A stretch of 5,385 bases of DNA from Acidimicrobiales bacterium (GTDB lineage Bacteria > Actinomycetota > Acidimicrobiia > Acidimicrobiales > Palsa-688), in assembly GCA_030039575.1 (NCBI GenBank), contig JASHVH010000312.1, positions 1 through 5,385 of the forward strand, given 5' to 3'. The notes below the pieces were generated by a model. The model saw nothing but the letters and a program-made list of their open reading frames with translations. It was not told the DNA's origin and searched no databases. A program made the position numbers and the translations under genes. Within the stretch, counting starts at the first letter, position 1. The number at the start of each line of letters is the position of its first letter. Below are positions 1-5,125 of the stretch, piece by piece.

Positions 1-142
1 GGCCGACGGAGACACGGCCGGCCACGTACTTGACCAGCGGGGAGTACCGGACTATCAGCTTGTCTCGCAGCTCACGCGAGCCGGTCCGTTTGTACTCGGC
101 CCAAAGGTCGTCAGGGGGGGCGGCCTCCTCAAGTGTTTCCAT
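1..142 (-). CDS. whiG: WhiG/FliA-type RNA polymerase sigma factor, N-terminal fragment (partial, runs off the left edge)
   Basis: Reading leftward from an ATG at 142, the first 47 codons encode [19 protein letters not shown] and continue through [22 protein letters not shown]. The segment [18 protein letters not shown] followed by [12 protein letters not shown] is the start of sigma-70 region 2 as found in the FliA/WhiG subfamily (the usual form is LW..YK..g...LR..LI..Y.PLVkyvA.R). Proteins of this family recruit core RNA polymerase to motility or sporulation-type promoters. The ATG is supported by GGAG ten bases upstream on the coding strand. The gene lies 142 bp downstream of xerC on the same strand, matching the neighbourhood of whiG near dprA/xerC and rpsB in actinobacteria. 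A run of seven C on the coding strand (114-120) falls in codons 8-10. The symbol rests on position and the N-terminal motif only; regions 3 and 4 lie outside the window, so another FliA-like sigma is possible. Confidence 0.82.
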   Translation of the reverse strand, partial: METLEEAAPPDDLWAEYKRTGSRELRDKLIVRYSPLVKYVAGRVSVG

Positions 143-165
143 CTGGACTTATCTCCATCGGGTTC

Positions 166-285
166 TCATGGCGACGACAGGCAAGCTTGGCCCGGTCGCC
201 GGCCAGGGCATCGTTCCGGTCGAAGAGAAGGAGTGGCACCCATCGGGGGCGGGGCCAAGGGCCCTGGAGGCAGCATGATCCCCAT
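166..285 (-). other. Possible 39-codon small ORF overlapping the xerC stop (doubtful)
   Basis: The stop of xerC reads TGATGGGG, so an ATG at 285 shares its A with the TGA. The frame stays open for 39 codons (MGIMLPPGPLAPPPMGA and onward) to a TGA at 166-168. GAGG lies five bases before the ATG, so translation coupled to xerC is physically possible. Against it, the product is proline-rich without a recognisable domain, and only about 60% of its third positions are G or C, clearly below the neighbouring genes. It is recorded because it nearly fills the xerC-sigma gap. The more likely reading is non-coding leader DNA of the sigma gene. Confidence 0.12.
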
Positions 286-1280
286 CAGGCCCTCGGGTGC
301 GATAGCTCGTACACGGCCAGGAGGCGCTCCTTGCTCACGTGCGTGTAGACCTGGGTCGTCCTCACGCTGGCATGGCCCAGCAGCTCCTGTACCACCCTGA
401 GGTCGGCACCGCCGTCGAGCATGTGGGTGGCGAAACTATGGCGCAGCGCGTGAGGGTGGGTGGGCGACGGTGACCGCCGGTCGAGGATGCGGCGGACGTC
501 CCTGGGCCCGAGGCGCCGGCCCCGCGAGTTGAGGAACAGGGCGTCGGGGGGTGAGCCGGGGTTGGCCATGGCCGGACGGCCCTCCGTTAGCCACCTGGCT
601 ACGGTGCCGGCGGCGGGTTCGGAAATCGGCACCCGCCGCTGCTTGGCCCCTTTGCCCCAGACGGTGGCCCATCGGCCCCGCCGGTCAACGTCCTCCACGG
701 ACAGCCCGCACAGCTCGCTGACCCGCAAACCGCTCCCGTACAGCAGCTCGAGCGCGGCGTCGTCACGCAGCCGAACCGCCTCGGTGACCTCGGTCGCCCG
801 GGCCGGCGGCTGGTCCAGGATGACGCCCAGCTCCCCCCGCGACAACACGCGCGGGAGGCGAGATTCGCCTGAACGCGCCGACAAGCTCGCCGTTGGGTCG
901 GTCGTCAGGACACCCCGCCGCGTCAGCCAGCGAAAGTAACGCCGTAGTGCCGAAGCCCGTTGCGTCACCGTCTGGCGGGCATAATGCCTGGTCGCCATGT
1001 ACGCGAGGTACCTGCGCAGTAAAAGGCGGGTCACTTGGCCCGGGCCCCTGATGCTTGCTCGTTGGGCCCAAACGACGAAAGAGCGCACCCCGTTCGCGTA
1101 GGCCCGTTTGCTGGCGTCGGACAGGTCGGTGAGCGAATTGACCCACTCCGGCAACCGCCAGCTGTGGTCGACGTCGATGGATGCGGGCCCCCTCGAGACG
1201 GCCGCTTCCACCGTCTGGCTTAGTTCAGCCTCAGTCGCGGTCTCCTCGGTTTTCGTACCCCTCGTTGCCGCCGGGCTCAC
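285..1280 (-). CDS. xerC: Tyrosine recombinase XerC (chromosome dimer resolution)
   Basis: This is a 331-residue site-specific tyrosine recombinase. With XerD it acts at dif to resolve chromosome dimers before cell division. All six catalytic residues are visible: R186 (GSGLRVSEL), K210 (WGKGAKQRRVPI), H277 and R280 (HPHALRHSFATHML), H303 (LLGHASVRTTQ) and the nucleophile Y312 (VYTHVSKERL). Their spacings closely follow E. coli XerC (24 residues from R to K, 23 from the second R to H, 9 from H to Y). Residues about 43-130 form the helical core-binding domain (LPEWVNSL, RYLAYMATR, ALRRYFRWL), and about 145-318 the catalytic domain. The start is GTG, with AGAGGG four bases upstream. The first 40 or so residues are a variable extension, so a slightly later start is possible. 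XerC is preferred over XerD or a phage integrase because of the neighbouring dprA, comM and sigma genes and the typical length. Transcription probably begins at the promoter at 1351-1379 and may continue into the sigma gene. Confidence 0.93.
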   Translation of the reverse strand: MSPAATRGTKTEETATEAELSQTVEAAVSRGPASIDVDHSWRLPEWVNSLTDLSDASKRAYANGVRSFVVWAQRASIRGPGQVTRLLLRRYLAYMATRHYARQTVTQRASALRRYFRWLTRRGVLTTDPTASLSARSGESRLPRVLSRGELGVILDQPPARATEVTEAVRLRDDAALELLYGSGLRVSELCGLSVEDVDRRGRWATVWGKGAKQRRVPISEPAAGTVARWLTEGRPAMANPGSPPDALFLNSRGRRLGPRDVRRILDRRSPSPTHPHALRHSFATHMLDGGADLRVVQELLGHASVRTTQVYTHVSKERLLAVYELSHPRA

Positions 1281-1350
1281 GACGCCCTCTGCCCGCTTTC
1301 AGCCACGCTTCGACCACTCTCCGTGCTAACGAGGGAACACACAGTGGTGA

Positions 1351-1379
1351 ATGCTAGCTCCTGAAGAACTTCGTGTCTA
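1351..1379 (-). promoter_or_regulatory. Putative housekeeping-sigma promoter of xerC
   Basis: On the minus strand, TAGACA (1379-1374) is followed by a 17-base spacer and TAGCAT (1356-1351). This matches TTGACA at five of six positions and TATAAT at four of six, with the important first T, second A and last T of the -10 box present. Predicted initiation near 1344 would give a leader of about 65 bases before the xerC GTG at 1280. Position, spacing and strand all fit the downstream gene; the match was found by eye and is unproven. Confidence 0.5.
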
Positions 1380-1524
1380 AAGGTCCCGGACGGCACCCGG
1401 TCCCGCTCGGTGCCCGGCCACAAGCACGGCGATCTCTCGGCTCTCGGCGGCCTCTGAACGCCACTTCTTTCGGTCGCCCACTGGTTCAGCACCCCCAGCC
1501 GGGGTACTAAGGGCGCCGACGCAG

Positions 1525-1554
1525 TTGACACCGTTGTAGGTCATGCCCGAGCAT
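1525..1554 (+). promoter_or_regulatory. Possible promoter of the NUDIX-ppk2 pair
   Basis: A perfect TTGACA at 1525-1530 is followed, after 18 bases, by GAGCAT (1549-1554). That hexamer keeps the second A and the final AT of the -10 consensus but is otherwise poor. Initiation near 1561 would leave about 26 bases before the GTG at 1587. The -35 is convincing and the -10 is not, so this is a moderate to weak call. A leaderless transcript starting closer to 1587 is an alternative, because no Shine-Dalgarno sequence precedes the start. Confidence 0.3.
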
Positions 1555-1586
1555 CGGACGGTGCCCCCGGTTTACAGCTGGTACCA

Positions 1587-2105
1587 GTGTCAGCGGCCTC
1601 CTATTGCATGCCTCTGTCCAGCCTCCACCTGACTTCGCGTCGCCGGGCGGGCCGAGCGGCACTGCTCGACGAGGAAGAAGCTGTGTTGTTGCAGTCGGGC
1701 ATCGACCCGGGCGCGGTCGGTGGGCCGGGGTTCTGGTTCTTGCCCGGCGGCGGGGCGCTGGCCGGCGAGAGCCTGGAAGACGCGGTGCGGCGGGAGGTCT
1801 ATGAAGAAACTGGCGCCCGCCTTAGCGAACTGGGGCCTGTGGTCTGGGAGCGTCACGTCAGCTTCCCTTTCGACGGGCGTCAATTCGAACAACACGAGTC
1901 GATTTTCGTGATCAGGACGACCAGGTTCGAGGTCGAGCCGACCGCCCTCACTGAACTCGAGCTGCGCCTCACCACGGGCTATCGATGGTGGCCTATCCCC
2001 GAGTTGGCGGCGACGACGGACGCCGTCTACCCCCCACGGCTCGCCTCGCTGCTCGAGGACTGGCTCTCGTTGGGCCCGCCTCCCGCCCCCCTCTCGATCG
2101 ACTGA
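1587..2105 (+). CDS. NUDIX hydrolase
   Basis: This 172-residue protein has a complete Nudix box at residues 55-77: G55, E61, then R69-E70-V-Y-E73-E74-T-G76-A77, exactly fitting GX5EX7REUXEEXGU. The glutamates bind the divalent metal used to hydrolyse a nucleoside diphosphate linked to another group. The box is preceded by the usual strand FWFLPGGG, and the rest of the fold follows (ESIFVIRT, then GYRWWPIPEL near the end of the domain). A single NUDIX domain fills the protein, with a proline-rich tail (GPPPAPLS). The start is uncertain: GTG at 1587 gives the longest conventional frame, ATG at 1608 removes seven residues, and neither has a Shine-Dalgarno sequence. The gene is the first of a plus-strand pair with ppk2. 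The substrate cannot be read from the sequence; ADP-sugars, damaged nucleotides and dinucleoside polyphosphates are all possible. Confidence 0.88.
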   Translation: MSAASYCMPLSSLHLTSRRRAGRAALLDEEEAVLLQSGIDPGAVGGPGFWFLPGGGALAGESLEDAVRREVYEETGARLSELGPVVWERHVSFPFDGRQFEQHESIFVIRTTRFEVEPTALTELELRLTTGYRWWPIPELAATTDAVYPPRLASLLEDWLSLGPPPAPLSID

Positions 2106-2158
2106 GGGACTTCAGGGGGCACGTGCGCTTTCGCGACGAGTCGAGTTCAATTGCCGTC

Positions 2159-2941
2159 ATGGGCAAACTGGACCGCGTCGACCTGTCGCTCAGCATGTCC
2201 CGGGCCGAGAGCGAGCAGCGCCTGCAAAAGCTGGGCCGGCGTCTGCTCCAGCTTCGGCTGGTGTCGGCCGGTCTCATCGGCGACGGCCGGTTGGGGCCAG
2301 GGCTCGCCGTTGCGTTCGAGGGGTGGGACGCGGCCGGTAAAGGCGGGGCCATCAAACGCCTGGTGGCCGGGCTTGACCCCCGCCATGTCAGGGTCGAGTC
2401 GTATGCCGCACCGACCGAAAGGGAAAAGCGCCACCATTTCCTGTGGCGTTTCGGGCCCAACCTCCCCGGGCTGGGGGGCATGGCCGTCTTCGACAGGACC
2501 TGGTACGGGCGCGTCCTGGTCGAACGAGTCGAGGGGTTTGCCACAGAAACCGAGTGGAAGCGGGCTTACGGCGAGATCGTCTCGTTCGAGAAAAGCCTGG
2601 AGGCCGAGGGGACGACCCTGGTCAAGTTGTGGTTGCACATTTCGGACGGGGAGCAACTGGCCCGGTTCGAGCGCCGGCAGGACGACCCGTTACGGCGATG
2701 GAAACTGACTGACGAGGACTGGCGCAACCGGGCCAAGCGCCCGGCCTACGTGCTGGCCGTCGAAGAGATGCTGAAACGCACGGACCACGATGGAGCTCCC
2801 TGGCACCTGGTCCCGGCGGAAAGCAAGCACTATGCCCGCGTGAACGTGGTGGAGACAGTGATCCGCCGCCTCGAGGAGGGCCTGAAGAACAGAGGGATCA
2901 CCGTCCCTCCCGCCGGGCAGGCCGAGCTCCTGGCCGACTGA
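2159..2941 (+). CDS. ppk2: Polyphosphate kinase 2 family protein (polyphosphate:nucleotide phosphotransferase), single domain
   Basis: This 260-residue protein transfers phosphate between polyphosphate and nucleotides in the cytoplasm. Visible PPK2 hallmarks are the Walker A loop in FEGWDAAGKGGAIKRL (G55 to G63, K61), the Walker B region VFDRTWYGR (D112, R113, R118), and the lid segment LVERVEGFA (about 120-128). Downstream are WLHIS, RFERRQDDPLRRWK, TDEDWRNR and YARVNVVETVI, all typical of the family. The GRVLVERVEGFA form resembles polyphosphate:AMP phosphotransferases (class II-like). This suggests AMP-to-ADP activity, but that is inferred. The ATG at 2159 is chosen because homology starts at LDRVDLSLSMS. 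GTG at 2123 in the same frame, preceded by AGGGGG three bases away, would add 12 residues. The frame also opens further upstream, inside the NUDIX gene, but that part does not resemble PPK2. The gene lies 53 bp after the NUDIX stop, so co-transcription is likely. Its 3' end is tandemly repeated just downstream. Confidence 0.93.
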   Translation: MGKLDRVDLSLSMSRAESEQRLQKLGRRLLQLRLVSAGLIGDGRLGPGLAVAFEGWDAAGKGGAIKRLVAGLDPRHVRVESYAAPTEREKRHHFLWRFGPNLPGLGGMAVFDRTWYGRVLVERVEGFATETEWKRAYGEIVSFEKSLEAEGTTLVKLWLHISDGEQLARFERRQDDPLRRWKLTDEDWRNRAKRPAYVLAVEEMLKRTDHDGAPWHLVPAESKHYARVNVVETVIRRLEEGLKNRGITVPPAGQAELLAD

Positions 2942-3014
2942 CCAGCCACGCCGCGCAGGCCGAGCCCACGGCCGACTGACCAGCTACGCCGCGCAGGCCG
3001 AGCCCACGGCCTAA
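2913..3014 (+). repeat. Tandem repeat of the ppk2 3' end, each copy ending in a stop codon
   Basis: Two 38-bp units lie head to tail at 2933-2970 and 2971-3008 and differ at one base (C at 2947, T at 2985). The 20 bases before the first unit (2913-2932) match the tail of the unit at 16 of 20 positions, so the array begins inside ppk2. Because 38 is not a multiple of three, each copy lies in a new frame, yet each repeats the C-terminal codons. The three endings are PAGQAELLAD with TGA at 2939-2941, SHAAQAEPTAD with TGA at 2977-2979, and SYAAQAEPTA with TAA at 3012-3014. The near identity points to recent duplication by slippage or unequal recombination. Confidence 0.9.
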
Positions 3015-3024
3015 GCGCCCGGTA

Positions 3025-3061
3025 ACCGCCGGCGTCACCCTTCCCTGGCGGCGCCGGCGGT
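3025..3061. terminator. GC-rich inverted repeat at the convergent ppk2/methyltransferase junction
   Basis: ACCGCCGGCG at 3025-3034 is perfectly complementary to CGCCGGCGGT at 3052-3061. The stem can be extended inward by a U-G and a C-G pair to 12 pairs with a 13-base loop. It lies between two genes read toward each other, and the methyltransferase stop (3035-3037) falls at the inner edge of one arm. No U-tract follows on either strand, so a classical intrinsic terminator is not shown. Strong stems without U-tracts have been proposed as terminators in high-GC actinobacteria. A chance or coding-driven repeat in such GC-rich DNA is also possible. Confidence 0.35.
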
Positions 3062-3853
3062 GGCGACCAGGAGCCCGGCGGAACGAAGGCGTTCGCGTGT
3101 GCCTTGTTCGCCGTGACTGGCGCTGTCGCCAGGCGCCACCTCCCATCCCGTGCGCGCCAGCAGGTCTTCAGCCTCTTCCAGGCCGACATGGGAGCGGACC
3201 GGTTCGCCCATACGGGCCACGGCGGCCTCGAACCTCGCCCTCGCCAAAGGGTCGTGAGCCATCGTCGACACGCTGATGGCCAGGCGGCCCCCTTCCGAAG
3301 TCACTTCCCTGAGCTGGCCGAGGAGCCTTTCAAGGACGTCCCGGTCCAGGTACACGGCCACGCCCTCCAACAGGAACAGACATGGCTGGTACGGGTCGAG
3401 ACCGGCGGTGCGCAACCTTTCGGCCACTGGGTCGGATGCGAAATCGGCGGCGACGAAGCGCACGTGACTGGTCGTCACCCCAAGCTGGGCCAACCGGGCC
3501 CGTTTGTCCTCTTGGGTGGACGGGTGGTCGAGCTCGAACCAAATGACGCCGGGTTTGGCATACCTGAGGGACCTCCCGTCGTAACCAGCGGCCCCGACCA
3601 CAACCTGGGCGGTGCCACTTTCCAGCGCGCCGACCACTACCCGGTCGAAAAAGGACGTGCGCGCTCGCAGGTAGTCGTGCATTCGTCCCGGTGACGCTTC
3701 CACGCCGGCGGCCACGTCCCGGGCCAGGGCCAAATCGGCTTGTGGGTCGCCGTAGGTAGCCGGCTCCCGCCCGAACGTCAAGCGGTGGGCGGCCACGCGT
3801 TGTGCAGTCATCGACGGCCGGCCTCGGCGCAAACGTCCTCTCCACCACCACAT
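3035..3853 (-). CDS. Class I SAM-dependent methyltransferase, PPM1/LCMT/Tcmp-like family
   Basis: This 272-residue protein has a Rossmann-type methyltransferase core. The SAM-binding loop is VVVGAAGYDGRSLRY (84-98), and the acidic ribose-binding position is in WFELDHP (E107, D109). FVAADF (133-138, D137) would contact the adenine side, and LFLLEGVAVYL (159-169) is the strand carrying the family's E-G pair. The wording around these motifs, with the FE(L/V)D.P form of motif II, resembles the leucine carboxyl methyltransferase-like group (Pfam PF04072, TIGR00027). The acceptor substrate is not known. The ATG at 3853 touches the dprA stop and has AGGAAGG eight bases upstream, arguing for coupling with dprA. 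The first 14 residues (MWWWRGRLRRGRPS) look unlike the family, so ATG at 3811 (MTAQRVAAHRLTF, GAGG ten bases upstream) is a serious alternative. A methyltransferase is not a usual fixed member of the comM-dprA operon; its job in this context is unknown. Confidence 0.85.
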   Translation of the reverse strand: MWWWRGRLRRGRPSMTAQRVAAHRLTFGREPATYGDPQADLALARDVAAGVEASPGRMHDYLRARTSFFDRVVVGALESGTAQVVVGAAGYDGRSLRYAKPGVIWFELDHPSTQEDKRARLAQLGVTTSHVRFVAADFASDPVAERLRTAGLDPYQPCLFLLEGVAVYLDRDVLERLLGQLREVTSEGGRLAISVSTMAHDPLARARFEAAVARMGEPVRSHVGLEEAEDLLARTGWEVAPGDSASHGEQGTRERLRSAGLLVATAGAAREG

Positions 3854-5125
3854 TTATTGGGCCTTCCTAACCCACCAGCCGGCTTGTGCTCCGGCCAGGC
3901 CGGCCTCTTCGAGCCGCTCCAGGGCCACGACAACTGCGCCGGCCGGTAGCCCGCTCCGCTCCACTATCTCGTCCAGGCACAGGGGGCGCCAGCTGAGGGC
4001 GGCCCGGACCCTCGCATCCAGGGCGTCGAGGGGGCCGCTGGCGGCCGAGCGTGGCGGCGGCCGGCGAGGCTCGGCCGGCGTCCGTGGCCCCGGTCGCTGG
4101 GCGGGCGCCGTTCTGCCCCGGGGGGCCCTCGGCGCGATGGCCGACGGCGGTGCAGGTGCGGGCGCCTTGCGTTCAAAGAGGCCCAGGGCGTCAAGCACGT
4201 CTTGAGCCCCTCGGACGGGCGTTGCCCCCTCATGGAGCAACGTGTTGGTCCCGACCGAAGCCGAGCTGTGGACGGGCCCGGGTAGGGCGCCCACCTCCAC
4301 CCCTCGCCGAAGGGCCGCCTCGACCGTGTGCCACGACCCTCCGCTCGCGTGGCTCTCGACGACCACGACCATGCGGGCCAGGCCGGCGATAAGGCGGTTG
4401 CGGGAGGGGAAGCGCCACGCCTGAGCCGGCCAGCCAGGGGGCGTCTCCGAGATCACCACCCCAAGGGTCACAACCTCTCGCCAGAGCGCGCCGTGCCGGC
4501 GGGGGTAGACGACGTCGACGCCGCTGGCTGCGACCCCGGCCGTCGAGCCCGTATCGTCGCCTTTAGCGTTATCTCCGCCCTGGTCCATTACCGCCGCCAG
4601 GGCTCCGGCGTGAGCGGCGCCGTCGATCCCGAGGGCCAACCCGGACACGATGCACACCCCTGCGCTCGAGAGGTCATACGCCAGCCGGTAAGCGGCGGCC
4701 GCGCCGTCCGGGGTGCAGCGCCGCGTCCCAATGACGGCGACGCAGGGCCGGCGCTCGAGCGTGTCGATGTCCCCTGCCGAGAAGAGCACCCCTGCCGGCG
4801 ACGGTCCGCCGCCGACGGCCGTCGGGTACCCGCCCGCTCCCGGCCAGGTCACCCGGATCCCGTTGCGCTGGCAGCGCGCCCACAACCCGCCAACGTCGAA
4901 CCGCGGCGCCGTCTCCGACCACGCCGGGACCGGCGGCCCGGCCCGGGGTGTCTGTCGCGCCGGCCGGGCCAGCTCCCCGGCGGCCACCAGCGCCCACGCC
5001 CGGTCGGGAGAGAGGCGACCGAGGACGTCGACCAGCCAGGCCGGCCCCACTCCAGGCAGGCAGGCCAGCGCCGCGGCGTAGGCAGCCGGGGGCCACTCAG
5101 GGGGTTCCGACCGGGGCTCGGTCAT
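3854..5125 (-). CDS. dprA: DNA-processing protein DprA (single-stranded DNA binding, RecA loader)
   Basis: This 423-residue DprA/Smf protein binds incoming single-stranded DNA and loads RecA during uptake and recombination. Domains in order: an N-terminal helix-hairpin-helix segment (about 14-50, with ACLPGVGPAW); the Rossmann-like core (about 100-315) with VAVIGTRRCTPDG (129-141), IVSGLALGIDGAAHAGAL (159-176), GVDVVYPRRHGAL (202-214), SETPPGWPAQAWRFPSRNRLI (226-246), ASGGSWHTVEAALRRG (260-275) and GTNTLLHEGATPV (292-304); a Pro/Ala/Arg-rich linker (about 320-365); and a C-terminal winged helix (about 366-423, LCLDEIVERSGLPAGAVVVALERLE). The protein is longer than many relatives because of the linker and a 15-residue low-GC insertion at about 179-193, just where the core normally continues into an AVLGxGVD strand. 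The ATG overlaps the comM stop in ATGA, so translational coupling is likely; no clear separate Shine-Dalgarno sequence precedes it. The gene order comM-dprA supports the call. Confidence 0.93.
   Translation of the reverse strand: MTEPRSEPPEWPPAAYAAALACLPGVGPAWLVDVLGRLSPDRAWALVAAGELARPARQTPRAGPPVPAWSETAPRFDVGGLWARCQRNGIRVTWPGAGGYPTAVGGGPSPAGVLFSAGDIDTLERRPCVAVIGTRRCTPDGAAAAYRLAYDLSSAGVCIVSGLALGIDGAAHAGALAAVMDQGGDNAKGDDTGSTAGVAASGVDVVYPRRHGALWREVVTLGVVISETPPGWPAQAWRFPSRNRLIAGLARMVVVVESHASGGSWHTVEAALRRGVEVGALPGPVHSSASVGTNTLLHEGATPVRGAQDVLDALGLFERKAPAPAPPSAIAPRAPRGRTAPAQRPGPRTPAEPRRPPPRSAASGPLDALDARVRAALSWRPLCLDEIVERSGLPAGAVVVALERLEEAGLAGAQAGWWVRKAQ
3862..3868 (-). promoter_or_regulatory. Shine-Dalgarno sequence of the methyltransferase inside the dprA 3' end
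   Basis: On the minus strand AGGAAGG (3868-3862) lies within the last codons of dprA, eight bases before the ATG at 3853 that directly follows the dprA TAA. This good ribosome binding site favours the 3853 start over the ATG at 3811 and suggests that terminating dprA ribosomes reinitiate here. Confidence 0.55.

Larger units (their letters stand above)
1281..1586. other. Divergent intergenic region between xerC and the NUDIX gene
   Basis: This 306-bp stretch separates divergent genes and is visibly less GC-rich than the coding DNA. It holds a good minus-strand promoter candidate (1351-1379) and a weaker plus-strand one (1525-1554). It also has a small hairpin with arms GGCACC/GGTGCC at 1392-1397 and 1409-1414, and a tandem CTCTCGG pair at 1434-1447. 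A 10-bp palindrome, CTGGTACCAG, at 1578-1587 touches the NUDIX start codon. An 84-codon minus-strand frame runs across it but uses rare codons (TTA, CTA, AGA) and has no recognisable domain, so I do not call it a gene. No tRNA, insertion sequence or riboswitch was recognised. Confidence 0.6.

Noticed and set aside
251..265. A small hairpin (GGGCC-AAG-GGCCC) just after the xerC stop, considered as a terminator
   Set aside because: The five-pair stem has no U-tract on either strand; short GC palindromes are frequent in DNA of this composition.
977..989. A short palindrome GGCAT-A-ATGCC inside xerC, considered as a dif-like or binding site
   Set aside because: It lies within conserved coding sequence and lacks the two 11-bp arms and 6-bp centre of a dif site.
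1392..1414. A hairpin GGCACC/GGTGCC in the xerC-NUDIX intergenic region, considered as a riboswitch or terminator
   Set aside because: It lies upstream of both predicted start sites, has only six pairs and has no neighbouring conserved structure.
1277..1531. An 84-codon minus-strand frame between the NUDIX gene and xerC, overlapping the xerC start by four bases
   Set aside because: It uses codons rare in the neighbours (TTA, CTA, several AGA), has no recognisable motif, and contains the likely xerC promoter.
1985..2158. An in-frame upstream extension of ppk2 beginning inside the NUDIX gene
   Set aside because: The added 58 residues are an out-of-frame reading of the NUDIX coding sequence and do not resemble the PPK2 N-terminus.
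3104..3694. A plus-strand open frame (196 codons) opposite the methyltransferase
   Set aside because: It is antisense to a gene with clear SAM-binding motifs and has no motif of its own.
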